Both the position numbers and the translations under genes were made by a program. Shown one piece after another: positions 8,344 through 16,984 of a stretch of DNA of 64,000 nt. The stretch spans positions 151,696-215,695 of the forward strand of contig NZ_JANTHZ010000009.1 in the NCBI RefSeq assembly GCF_024752355.1, written 5' to 3'. Under the pieces are notes generated by a model. That model was not told where the DNA came from and did not search any database. It saw nothing but the letters and a program-made list of their open reading frames with translations. This DNA is from Ancylobacter mangrovi (lineage in GTDB: Bacteria > Pseudomonadota > Alphaproteobacteria > Rhizobiales > Xanthobacteraceae). Each line of letters begins with the position of its first letter. Within the stretch, counting starts at the first letter, position 1.

Positions 8344-11120
8344 TTCATCGCCTCCTGATGGGTTGGGTTCGCCTGGGATGGGTTCGCCCTCTCGGGCATC
8401 GGTTCCGCCGGACCGGCGGCTTCGTCGGCCGCTTCCACCGCCTCGTCGGCGGGTTCGGCGGCAGGTGCAGCACGCTCGGTCCCGACCAGCTTCGCTCCCT
8501 CGAATGTCAGCACCTGATCGAACGCCGATACATCGTCGTCATTCGATTGCGTGACGATGACAGTCTTCCCGGCCATGGCCTCCAAGATGTTGTTCATGAT
8601 CATATGCGCCTCGGATGCGCCAAAGCTAGAGAGCGCGTCGTCGAGAATGAGAATATCGGGGTGCCGCAAGGTGGCGCGCGCGAGCTGCACCGTGGCGCGC
8701 TGCGGTGCGGAGAGCAGACGGCCGCCCGGCCCGGCCTCCTGATCGAGGCCCTTGGAGACCACGAAGGACTCGAGGCCGAGCTCGGTCAGCACTTCCGCCG
8801 CCCCGGCGACGAGCCGGTCGCGCGCATGCGCCTTGCCGTAGCGGATGCGGCCGAACAGCAGGTTGTCGCGGATGGTGGCGCCCGGCATCAGCTTCTTGGT
8901 GTCGTAGAATTCGATCTCGCCGGTGTCCTGCGCCGGCAGGAACTGGCGGAAGCTGCGCCGCGCGCGCAGCACGCGCTCAACCAGCCGGTCGTCGATCAGG
9001 TTGAGGCGGTGCTGCGGCTCGACATACATCAGCGCGTAGCCGATCAGCTTGTCGCGCACCTCGGCGGGAAACTGCCGGCGCTGGCCGCGCTGCCAGGAGG
9101 ATTCCACCTTCGGCCAGAGCTCGTTCAGCTCGGCGTCGTCGACGAAGGAATAGCGCTCGCGCAGAGGGTTGTTGGCGGCGAGGCCCTGAAACGCCTCGGC
9201 GACCGTCTCGACCATCTTCAGGCCGATCGTGGTCAGCGGCCCGGACAGCGCCTCCGCCGAGATGATCGAGCGCACGAACGGGTCGTAGGGCAGGTTCTCC
9301 GGCGTGAAGCGCTGGCCGATCGAGACGCCGAACAGCAGGTTCTCGCCGATCGTCGCGTTGGTGTTGAAGCGCTTGGGCTGGAACGACTCCACATAGTCGG
9401 CGATGCCGAGCTCGGCGTAATGGGCGAGGATCGCGCCGCGCGCGTTCAGCATTCGCTCGGCGACATCAGGCGAGAGGTCGCTGCCGAGCCGGCTCGACAG
9501 GCCGACGCGGAAGATGTCGTCATAGCCGTCCACCACCCGCAGCGCCTGGATGATGGCGGCATCCAGCTCGTGCGGCCCGGACAGGCCGAGGCTGCCATAG
9601 TCGACCCAGTCGATGTCCGGCGAGACCACGGGATTGTCGGTCTTCAGCGCCTCGTCGCGCCAGTAGCGATCGAAGGCGCTCTTCGGGTCCTCCGGCGTCG
9701 GCAGGGCCCGGCGCAGCGCGAGGACGAGGTTGTCGCGGATGGTGCCGGACATGATGTAGGGCTCGCCCGAGACGTAGAGCATGGTCGCACTCGCCATACG
9801 GTCGGACATGCTGGAGAGCTCGTGCCCGCCCAGCGTGATGCTGCCCTGGTAGTCCGTGATCTGGCGCCCGATCACCTTCGGCAGAATGTCGCGCCCACTG
9901 CCGGCGGGCCCGACGATGGCGATCCGTCCCGGCCGGCTGATGGCGGCCGACATGCGGTCGATCTGCACCAGCCCGCGCCCGCTCACCACGCGCAGCCCGA
10001 CCGCCGTGATCGGCGCGTCCGGCGCGACCGGCGTCGGATCCTCCTCGGGCTCGTTGTCGAGCAGGAAGTCCTTGGCGAAGGCGCCGACCACCTGCTCGTA
10101 CTTCACCGTCACGTCGTTGCGCTGCTGGTCCCAGTCGATCAGCTCCTTGATCGGCGTGGGCAGGTCGCGATAGGCGGCGATCACGGCCACGAGCTGGCCG
10201 ATGTCGAGCCGCCCCTGAAGCGCGAGATAGCCGCCCAGCGTGTAGAAGATGAAGGGTGTGAGCTGGGCCAGCAGGTTGTTGAGGTACTTCACCGCGAACT
10301 TGCGCCGGTAGAGCCGCAGCCGGATGTCGAACAGCGTGCCGAGCCGCTGGCCGATCTCGGCGCCGCTGTAGCGCGTGACGCCATAGGCGTGGAGCGCGGG
10401 CGCCGCCTCGATCATCTCGCCGATGCGCCCGGCCAGCACGCGCGATTCGAGCTGGCGCATCCGCCCGAGCCGGATCTGCTCGCGGCGCAGATGCGGAATG
10501 ACGATGCCCTGCACCACGATCAGCGACAGCGCCAGCGTGCCCAGCCACATGTTCTGTACCAGGATGAACGCCATGGCGGTGATCGCCTGGGTGCCGAGGA
10601 AGGCCGGCGTGATGAAGGCCTCGCCGAAGAAGCCGCCGATCGGCTCCACCTCGTCCTTGATCATCGAGGTGACTTCGGCGGACTTGGTGGTGCGCACGTC
10701 TTCCGGGCGGAAGCGCATCACCATCGAGAACAGCTCGAACCGCAGGCGGCGCAGCATGCGCTCGCCGAGAATGCCCTTGCGGATGTTGATGACGTACTTG
10801 AACCAGCCGTTGATGAGGGTCAGCACGAGGAACAGCAGGCTTAGCGCAAGCAGATAGGGAAGCTGCGACAGCATCCAGCCGTCGCTGAGGTCGAAACTGT
10901 AGCCGCCCAGAAAGTTCGGCAGCGTGAGTGTGAAGTGGAACAGCAGGGCCTTGTCCTGGCCATGCGAGAACACGCTGCCCTGGATCGCCTCGTTGACGAT
11001 GCGCTTGGGCACATCGAGCGACCACCAGTAGAAGGGCAGCGACGCCACGACGTAGAACAGCACGATGATCTGCTCGCGCCGGCTGTGCTGCCAGACGTAA
11101 CGGAAGAAGTTGACGTACAA
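8340..11120 (-). CDS. Atypical ABC exporter (TMD plus aberrant, internally repeated NBD), 926 aa
   Basis: Residues about 10-340 resemble an ABC exporter membrane domain. The C-terminal half is odd. Walker A at about 404-411 reads GPAGSGRD, with Arg in place of the catalytic Lys. The post-Q-loop motif TI(R/G)(D/E)NL occurs three times (about 460, 590 and 749), while a signature-like LSAPQ (803-807) and Walker B-like ILILDDA (823-829) come only once clearly. The switch His position is Gln (VTQSN). The tail is acidic and Ala/Pro-rich. I chose TTG at 11120 because GAAAGG lies 9 bases upstream and the protein then begins just before the conserved-looking RYVWQHSRREQ. A GTG at 11204 would add 28 residues but has no Shine-Dalgarno. 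First gene of the operon. Substrate unknown. Confidence 0.8.
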   Translation of the reverse strand: MYVNFFRYVWQHSRREQIIVLFYVVASLPFYWWSLDVPKRIVNEAIQGSVFSHGQDKALLFHFTLTLPNFLGGYSFDLSDGWMLSQLPYLLALSLLFLVLTLINGWFKYVINIRKGILGERMLRRLRFELFSMVMRFRPEDVRTTKSAEVTSMIKDEVEPIGGFFGEAFITPAFLGTQAITAMAFILVQNMWLGTLALSLIVVQGIVIPHLRREQIRLGRMRQLESRVLAGRIGEMIEAAPALHAYGVTRYSGAEIGQRLGTLFDIRLRLYRRKFAVKYLNNLLAQLTPFIFYTLGGYLALQGRLDIGQLVAVIAAYRDLPTPIKELIDWDQQRNDVTVKYEQVVGAFAKDFLLDNEPEEDPTPVAPDAPITAVGLRVVSGRGLVQIDRMSAAISRPGRIAIVGPAGSGRDILPKVIGRQITDYQGSITLGGHELSSMSDRMASATMLYVSGEPYIMSGTIRDNLVLALRRALPTPEDPKSAFDRYWRDEALKTDNPVVSPDIDWVDYGSLGLSGPHELDAAIIQALRVVDGYDDIFRVGLSSRLGSDLSPDVAERMLNARGAILAHYAELGIADYVESFQPKRFNTNATIGENLLFGVSIGQRFTPENLPYDPFVRSIISAEALSGPLTTIGLKMVETVAEAFQGLAANNPLRERYSFVDDAELNELWPKVESSWQRGQRRQFPAEVRDKLIGYALMYVEPQHRLNLIDDRLVERVLRARRSFRQFLPAQDTGEIEFYDTKKLMPGATIRDNLLFGRIRYGKAHARDRLVAGAAEVLTELGLESFVVSKGLDQEAGPGGRLLSAPQRATVQLARATLRHPDILILDDALSSFGASEAHMIMNNILEAMAGKTVIVTQSNDDDVSAFDQVLTFEGAKLVGTERAAPAAEPADEAVEAADEAAGPAEPMPERANPSQANPTHQEAMK

Positions 11121-11242
11121 GCCTTTACGCCTTTCGGACGCGGAGATTAGGATCGACCGACCTACATAGGAACTGATCGGCTCGAACGCACGCCGGCTCA
11201 CCACACGATGACGATATTAACACGATCGCGGGACCTAGCGGC

Positions 11243-12271
11243 ATGACGAGATTTCTCCCGCGGCGCGCCGCGACGACCGTGGTCTCTTGCGCCGCCGCGC
11301 TCGCCGCCCTTGCCGCGCCGGCGGGCGCCCAGCAGGCCGGCGCCCAACCGACCGACGGTCGCGACATGGTGCTGTTCGACGGATTCGAGGACACTAGCTT
11401 CGCCCCCGGCGGCGGGCTTTTCTACAAGAAGAATCGCGAGCAGGGCGCCGGCTCCTACACCTTCGAGAGCGAGGTCGTGCGTTCCGGCAAGCAGGCGATC
11501 GACCTCTCCGTGCGCTCGCAGTGCAAGCAGGTCAACGGCCTGTGCAGCGAGCGCGCCGAGGTGTGGGAGAAGCCCGAGGTGCTGGTGCTCTATGGCGAGC
11601 CGGTCTGGTACGCCTTCTCCATGCAGATGGCGCAGCCCATCCCCACCGAGCGGCACCGCTATGTGATGGCGCAGTGGAAGCGGGAGATCGATCCCGGCGC
11701 CGATGGCGACTTCAGCCCGCTGCTGGCGCTGCGGATGATCGACGGGCGCATCGCCGTCACCGTCGACACCGACCAGGCGACCTTCACGGCCACCGGCTGC
11801 CAGCCCGGCGACACGCCGGCCTCGACGCCGGACAGCTTTTCGCAGTTCCGCAGCCTCGTGGCGCTGGGCGCGGGCGGCACCAGCACCGAGACGGCGAAGG
11901 CCGCCGGCTTCACCGGCTGCACGCAGGACCAGCGGGTGACGGCCCGCGGCGGCGAGATCCCTGCCCTCACCTCCGGCTGGATCGACTTCGTGTTCCAGGT
12001 GAAACCCGGCCCGAACGGCGACGGGCGGATCGACATCCTCGCCAACGGCGCCTGGGTCGCCACCGTCGAGGGCACGATCGGCCACAAGGGCGACGGGCTC
12101 GGCAGCCACATGTACTTCAAGTTCGGCCCCTACCGGGCCGGCCAGGACGGGGAGTGGCGCATCTACTACGACGATTTCCGCCGCGGCCCGAACTGCACCG
12201 ACGTGGCGCCGGAGAAGGTCTGCGCGCAGGTGACCGCCAGCGCGGGCGGCGTCAGCAGCGCTACGCCTTGA
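11243..12271 (+). CDS. Secreted polysaccharide lyase-like protein (heparin lyase I / PL20-type fold), 342 aa
   Basis: The N-terminus has an Arg-rich start, an Ala-rich hydrophobic core and an AGAQ-type cleavage region near residue 30, so export to the periplasm or outside is likely. The mature part starts with LFDGFED and contains VWYAFSMQM, MAQWKRE, MYFKFGPYR and YYDDFRRG. This pattern is typical of the Polysacc_lyase family that includes glucuronan lyases. Four mid-chain and C-terminal Cys could form disulfides. It is divergent from the exporter operon and converges with the nucleotide-sugar dehydrogenase, overlapping it by 11 bp at the 3' ends. The substrate is not shown by sequence; a uronic-acid polymer is the family-based guess. 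Confidence 0.72.
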   Translation: MTRFLPRRAATTVVSCAAALAALAAPAGAQQAGAQPTDGRDMVLFDGFEDTSFAPGGGLFYKKNREQGAGSYTFESEVVRSGKQAIDLSVRSQCKQVNGLCSERAEVWEKPEVLVLYGEPVWYAFSMQMAQPIPTERHRYVMAQWKREIDPGADGDFSPLLALRMIDGRIAVTVDTDQATFTATGCQPGDTPASTPDSFSQFRSLVALGAGGTSTETAKAAGFTGCTQDQRVTARGGEIPALTSGWIDFVFQVKPGPNGDGRIDILANGAWVATVEGTIGHKGDGLGSHMYFKFGPYRAGQDGEWRIYYDDFRRGPNCTDVAPEKVCAQVTASAGGVSSATP

Positions 12272-13604
12272 CCAGCCCCGCCGGCGCGAGACCGAGCCGG
12301 GCGAACACGTTGCGCGTGTCGACCAGCACCCGCGCATGGGCGGCGACGAGCGCATAGTCCACCTCGTCATGGTCGGTCGCCACCAGCACCGCGTCGAAGC
12401 CGGCGATGCCCTCGGGGGTCAGATCGATCGAGCGCTTGCCCGAGAGGCGCTGGTGCCGCCGCGTCGGCGGCAGGGCGGCCACGAACGGGTCGTGGAACTC
12501 GCACAGCCCGCCGCGCTCGTCGATCAGCTCCATCAGCTTCAGCGCCGGGCTCTCGCGCACGTCGTCGACGTTCTTCTTGTAGGCGGCGCCCAGCACCAGG
12601 ATGCGCGCGCCCGAGAGCCCTCGCCCGCCCTGCATGTCCAGCGCCTCGGCGAGGCGGTCGACGACGTGATAGGGCATGCGGGTGTTGATCTGGCCGGCGA
12701 GCTCGATGAACCGCGTCTCGATGTCGAACTCGCGCGCCTTCCAGGTGAGGTAGAACGGGTCGATCGGGATGCAGTGCCCGCCCAGCCCCGGCCCGGGATA
12801 GAAGGGCATGAAGCCGAACGGCTTGGTGCCTGCCGCCTCGATCACCTCCCAGATGTCGATGCCCATCGCGCCGTAGACGGTCTTCAGCTCGTTCACCAGC
12901 GCGATGTTGACCGAGCGGAAGATGTTCTCCGTCAGCTTCACCGCCTCGGCGACCTGGGTGGACGACACCGGCACCACGCGCGAGACCAGCGGGCGATAGA
13001 GCGCCTGCGCGAGCGCGCCGGCCACCTCGCCGTCGCCGCCGACGACCTTCGGGATGGTCGCGGTCGAGAAGCTGGCATTGCCCGGGTCCTCGCGCTCCGG
13101 CGAGAAGGCGAGGAACACGTCGCGCCCCGCGACGAGGCCGGCCTCCTCGAGGATCGGCTTCACCACCTCGACCGTGGTGCCCGGCCATGTGGTCGATTCC
13201 AGCACCACGAGCTGGCCGGGGCGCAGCGTGCGGGCGATGGCGCGGGCGGTCTCTACCACGAAGGAGAGATCCGGCTCGCGCTGGCGGGTCAGCGGCGTCG
13301 GCACGCAGACGATGATGGCATCGCAGTCGCCGAGCCGGGCGAAATCCTCCGTCACCTCGAAGCGCCCGGTGGCGAGCGCCGCCTCCATGCGCGCCGCGGG
13401 GATGTACTTGATCACCTGCCGGCCGGCCGCGATCTCCGCCACGCGGCGCGGGTTGATGTCGAAGCCGACGACCGGGAAGCCGGCCTCCACCGCGACCAGC
13501 GCCAGCGGCAGGCCGACATAGCCGAGGCCGATGACGCCGATCCTCGCCTCCTTCGCCGCGATGCGCGCTTCGAGAATGGCGGCGGGGTCGGCTGCAGCGG
13601 TCAT
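12261..13604 (-). CDS. Nucleotide-sugar 6-dehydrogenase (UDP-Glc/UDP-HexNAc dehydrogenase family), 447 aa
   Basis: Oxidises the C6 of a UDP- or GDP-sugar to the uronic acid with two NAD+. The N-terminal Rossmann motif is GVIGLGYVGLPLA (from about residue 22). The active-site Cys is C278 in GGHCIPIDP, and the C-terminal domain has GAAYKKNVDDVRESPA. The Gly-Gly-His-Cys-Ile-Pro form and the YKKNVDD segment resemble the WbpA/WecC/TuaD group, so UDP-GlcNAc or UDP-glucose are both possible. The start is the ATG at 13604; the frame is open for 27 further codons, but those residues lack family similarity. It is isolated from other exopolysaccharide genes in the window. Confidence 0.9.
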   Translation of the reverse strand: MTAAADPAAILEARIAAKEARIGVIGLGYVGLPLALVAVEAGFPVVGFDINPRRVAEIAAGRQVIKYIPAARMEAALATGRFEVTEDFARLGDCDAIIVCVPTPLTRQREPDLSFVVETARAIARTLRPGQLVVLESTTWPGTTVEVVKPILEEAGLVAGRDVFLAFSPEREDPGNASFSTATIPKVVGGDGEVAGALAQALYRPLVSRVVPVSSTQVAEAVKLTENIFRSVNIALVNELKTVYGAMGIDIWEVIEAAGTKPFGFMPFYPGPGLGGHCIPIDPFYLTWKAREFDIETRFIELAGQINTRMPYHVVDRLAEALDMQGGRGLSGARILVLGAAYKKNVDDVRESPALKLMELIDERGGLCEFHDPFVAALPPTRRHQRLSGKRSIDLTPEGIAGFDAVLVATDHDEVDYALVAAHARVLVDTRNVFARLGLAPAGLVKA

Positions 13605-13712
13605 AGGGACACTCGGAAGGAGAAGGGCGCGGCGGGGGCGCGGGAGCTCGACGGCTGGTCTAGCCTCGGCGGCGCCGCCGCACAACGCCCGCGGGCGGCG
13701 GATTTTTCGCGT

Positions 13713-14501
13713 TCACCCGATGCGTGGCGCCGGCGGGTGGCCGGCGATCAGCAGCAGGTCGCTCTCGTCCTTGAGGCTCACGCCGGTGAGGCGGCGCGCC
13801 AGTGCCTCCTTGAGCAGCCAGGCGAGCTTGAAGGCGGCGTGCTCATGCGAAAGCCCCGCCCCGCGCACGTTCGAGATGCAGTTGCGCTCGGCGTCCGTGC
13901 GCCCGACCTTCGGCGCGAAGGTGAGGTAGAGGCCGAGGCTGTCCGGCGAGGACAGGCCCGGCCGCTCGCCGATGAGCATCACCACCGCCCGGGCGCCGAG
14001 AATCTCGCCGGCCTCGTCGCCGAGCGCAACCCGTGCCTCGGACGCGATCACCACCGGCCCGGTGCTCCACCCCTCCTCGGCGATGCGCGCCTTGAAGGCG
14101 GCGAGGAAGGCCGGCGCCTGCGCGTGGGCCGCGGTCGAGGACAGGCCGTCGGCGATCACGATGGCGAGGTCCGGCGCCGTGCCGGCGAAAGGCGCAAGCG
14201 CGGCGCGCCCCTCCTCCGACAGCCGGCGCCCGAGGTCGGGGCGGCGCAGATAGGCCTCGCGCGCCGGCGCGGCGGAGGTCACCGCCACCGTTTCGAAGCC
14301 GAGGCCGGCGACGTCGCGGGCCATCGCCTCCGGATCGAACGGCGAATGCACCGCGTCGCGCGCCTGCGCATGGGCGAGCGCGAAGCGCAGCACCTCGCGC
14401 GTCGGCAGCCCTGCCCCGGCGCGCCCGAGCGCGATGCGGGCCGGCGTGGCGCGCCCGAGCTTCGCCCAGGCGTCCTCGATCACATAGGCGTCCTTCGTCA
14501 T
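13713..14501 (-). CDS. eutC: Ethanolamine ammonia-lyase small subunit
   Basis: Small subunit of adenosylcobalamin-dependent ethanolamine ammonia-lyase, which converts ethanolamine to acetaldehyde and ammonia. It has the EutC hallmarks ARIALGRAGAGLPT (about residues 17-30), VIADGLSS (near 120), GERPGLSSPDSLGLYLTFAPK (near 185) and ERNCISNVRGAGLSHEHAA. Length 262 aa is normal. The ATG at 14501 is chosen because the upstream extension in the same frame is only read-through of eutB. It starts 8 bp after the eutB stop, so the pair is one operon. No eut microcompartment shell genes or EutA reactivase are visible nearby. Confidence 0.95.
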   Translation of the reverse strand: MTKDAYVIEDAWAKLGRATPARIALGRAGAGLPTREVLRFALAHAQARDAVHSPFDPEAMARDVAGLGFETVAVTSAAPAREAYLRRPDLGRRLSEEGRAALAPFAGTAPDLAIVIADGLSSTAAHAQAPAFLAAFKARIAEEGWSTGPVVIASEARVALGDEAGEILGARAVVMLIGERPGLSSPDSLGLYLTFAPKVGRTDAERNCISNVRGAGLSHEHAAFKLAWLLKEALARRLTGVSLKDESDLLLIAGHPPAPRIG

Positions 14502-14509
14502 GTCGGCCC

Positions 14510-15898
14510 TCACGCGGCGAGGTTGGGCATGACGGACAGCAGCCGGTTCGCCGCGCCCTGCGGCTTCAGCCGGCCATCCGGCCCGGTGATGCCCATGGAC
14601 TGCAGCCACGCCTCGAATTCCGGCGCGCGCTTCAGCTCCAGCACGTCGCGCAGGTAGAGCTGGTCGTGGAACGAGGTGGACTGGTAGTTCAGCATCACGT
14701 CGTCGGAGCCGGGAATGCCCATGATGTAGGTCACGCCGGCGGCGCCCAACAGCGTCATCAGCGTGTCCATGTCGTTCTGGTCGGCCTCGGCGTGGTTGGT
14801 GTAGCAGACGTCGCAGCCCAGCGGCACGCCCATCAGCTTGCCGCAGAAATGGTCCTCGAGCCCGGCGCGGATGATCTGCTTGCCGTCATAGAGATATTCC
14901 GGGCCGATGAAGCCGACCACGGTGTTGACCAGCAGCGGCTTGAACGGGCGCGCCACCGCATAGGCGCGCGCCTCCAGCGTCTGTTGGTCGACGCCGTGAT
15001 GCGCGCCGGCCGAGAGCGCCGAGCCCTGCCCGGTCTCGAAATACATGACGTTCTCGCCGAGCGTGCCGCGCTTCAGCGACAGCGCCGCCTCGTAGCCCTC
15101 CTGCAAGGTCGCGAGCGAGATGCCGAAGGAACTGTTGGCGCCCTGCGTGCCCGCGACCGACTGGAAGACGAGGTCCACCGGCACGCCCCGCGCGATCACC
15201 TCGGTCGAGGTGGTGACGTGGGTGAGCACGCAGGACTGGGTCGGGATCTCGAAGCGCTGGATGATGTCGTCGACCAGCTTCAGCAACTCCGCCAGCACCG
15301 GCACGCTGTCCGACGCCGGGTTGATGCCGATCACCGCGTCGCCGCAGCCATAGAGCAGCCCGTCGAGGATCGAGGCGGTGATGCCGGCGGCATCGTCGGT
15401 CGGGTGGTTCGGCTGCAGGCGCACCGCCATGGTGCCGGGCAGGCCGATGGTGTTGCGGAACTTGGTGACCACGCGGCACTTCTTCGCCACCGCGATCAGG
15501 TCCTGGTTGCGCATCAGCTTCGACACCGCCGCCGCCATCTCCGGCGTGATGCCGGGGGCGAGCGCGGCGAGCGTCGGCGCGTCGGCGGCGTCCGACAGCA
15601 GGAAGTCGCGGAAGTCGCCGACGGTCATGTGCGCGACGGCCATGAAGGCGGCGCCGTCATGGCTGTCGACGATCAGCCGCGTCACCTCGTCGATCTCGTA
15701 GGGCACCAGCGCCTCGCCGAGGAAGGCCTTGAGCGGCACGTCGGCGAGGCACATGCGCGCCGCGATGTTCTCCTCCGCCGACGAGGCGGCGATGCCCGCC
15801 AGCATGTCGCCCGAGCGCACCGGCGTCGCCTTCGCCATCAGCTCCTTCAGGTCGCGGAACGCATAGGAGTTCGAGCCGGCAAGCTGACGGTAGACCAT
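14510..15898 (-). CDS. eutB: Ethanolamine ammonia-lyase large (catalytic) subunit
   Basis: Catalytic TIM-barrel subunit that binds ethanolamine and the cobalamin cofactor with EutC. It begins MVYRQLAGSNSYAFRDLKELMAKATPVRSGD, typical of EutB. It contains KCRVVTKFRNTIGLPGTMAVRLQPNHPTDD near residue 140 and GQGSALSAGAHHGVDQQTLEARAYAVAR near residue 290, both conserved in the family. Length 462 aa matches (about 450-465). The start at 15898 has a GAAGGG about 5-10 bases upstream. The gene diverges from the alpha/beta hydrolase at 16111 across a 212-bp gap that should hold both promoters. Confidence 0.96.
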   Translation of the reverse strand: MVYRQLAGSNSYAFRDLKELMAKATPVRSGDMLAGIAASSAEENIAARMCLADVPLKAFLGEALVPYEIDEVTRLIVDSHDGAAFMAVAHMTVGDFRDFLLSDAADAPTLAALAPGITPEMAAAVSKLMRNQDLIAVAKKCRVVTKFRNTIGLPGTMAVRLQPNHPTDDAAGITASILDGLLYGCGDAVIGINPASDSVPVLAELLKLVDDIIQRFEIPTQSCVLTHVTTSTEVIARGVPVDLVFQSVAGTQGANSSFGISLATLQEGYEAALSLKRGTLGENVMYFETGQGSALSAGAHHGVDQQTLEARAYAVARPFKPLLVNTVVGFIGPEYLYDGKQIIRAGLEDHFCGKLMGVPLGCDVCYTNHAEADQNDMDTLMTLLGAAGVTYIMGIPGSDDVMLNYQSTSFHDQLYLRDVLELKRAPEFEAWLQSMGITGPDGRLKPQGAANRLLSVMPNLAA

Positions 15899-16110
15899 GA
15901 AGCGCCCTTCGCAATGAGCCTCGCGCCGCGCGGCGGTCGGCGCGACCGTTGAAAATCTAACCCGCCCGCCTGGACCGTCAAAGGCCGAGTTGCCGGCCCG
16001 GCCCGCGCGCACCCCTGGGCTGGCGCACAGCATGCCAAGGCTGGACGACCCGCGCGGGGGGAGCTAGGAGGCGGGGCAAATAACGCGAACCGCGCCGGGA
16101 GACTCGCACC

Positions 16111-16857
16111 ATGGCCACCTTCATCCTCATCCACGGCTCCTGGCACTGGGGCGGCTGCTTCCAGAAGGTCGCCAACCTGCTCGGCGCGGCCGGCCATGCG
16201 GTGATCGCGCCCGACCTCGCCAGCCACGGCTTCGACCCCACGCCGACGGCGGCGGTGAGCGACATCGCGGTCTATGCCGCGCCGGCGCGCGAGGCGCTGG
16301 AGGCGATCGAGGGCAAGGCGATCCTGGTCGGTCATTCGGTCGGCGGGGCGACCTGCAGCTGGCTCGGCGAGGAGATGCCCGAGCGCATCGCCGCCCTCGT
16401 CTACCTGACCGGCTTCATGGCCCCGAATGGGCGGACCGCCCGCGACTTCGTGATGACGCCGACCTACCTCAAGGACCCGGCGATCGTGGAGACGCAGGGC
16501 ATGCTGCGGCTCGGCAAGGAAGGGCTCGGCCTCGACCTGAGCAAGCCGGACCTCATCGCCCGCTCGCTCTATTCAGACTGCACCCGGCACGACATCGAGC
16601 GTGCCATGGCGAACCTCGTGCGCGTCACCCCGCACGCGCCCTTCGCCGCGGTGTCGGCGATCACCCCGCACCGTTTCGGCAAGCTGCGGCGCCACTACAT
16701 CGAATGCCTGCAGGACCACGGCCTGCCGCTGCCGGTGCAGCGCGAGATGCAGGCGGCGGTGCCGGGCGCGCATGTGCACCAGCTCGACACCGGCCATTCG
16801 CCCTTCCTGAGCGCGCCGGAAGCGCTGGCGGACGTCCTGCTCGACATCGCCGACTGA
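16111..16857 (+). CDS. Alpha/beta hydrolase (esterase / hydroxynitrile-lyase-like), 248 aa
   Basis: A small cytosolic alpha/beta hydrolase. The oxyanion-region motif is FILIHGSWHWGGCF at the N-terminus, the nucleophile is S76 in VGHSVGG, and the likely catalytic His is H229 in DTGHSPF. The compact size and the LDTGHSPFLSAPEALADVL end match the plant methyl-esterase/hydroxynitrile lyase and bacterial EstC-like branch. There is no signal peptide. The GGGAG segment more than 50 bases upstream is not a good Shine-Dalgarno; the nearer GCCGGGAGAC is better placed. Substrate cannot be read from the sequence. It is followed after 127 bp by the ureohydrolase in the same orientation. Confidence 0.85.
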   Translation: MATFILIHGSWHWGGCFQKVANLLGAAGHAVIAPDLASHGFDPTPTAAVSDIAVYAAPAREALEAIEGKAILVGHSVGGATCSWLGEEMPERIAALVYLTGFMAPNGRTARDFVMTPTYLKDPAIVETQGMLRLGKEGLGLDLSKPDLIARSLYSDCTRHDIERAMANLVRVTPHAPFAAVSAITPHRFGKLRRHYIECLQDHGLPLPVQREMQAAVPGAHVHQLDTGHSPFLSAPEALADVLLDIAD

Positions 16858-16984
16858 GCGGCGCCGGCAGCGCCTGCGGCCTCGAAAGAAAGCGGCATCC
16901 GACGAAGGGAGGGGACAGAATCCCCCTCCCCCATTGTGCGCCGCACAGCTAGTCTGGCGCCGGATTGCAGCAGACGAGGCGACG

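Noticed and set aside
8358..10844. A long plus-strand open frame opposite the exporter
   Set aside because: Same pattern: mirror composition of a real gene, no Shine-Dalgarno and no recognisable family.
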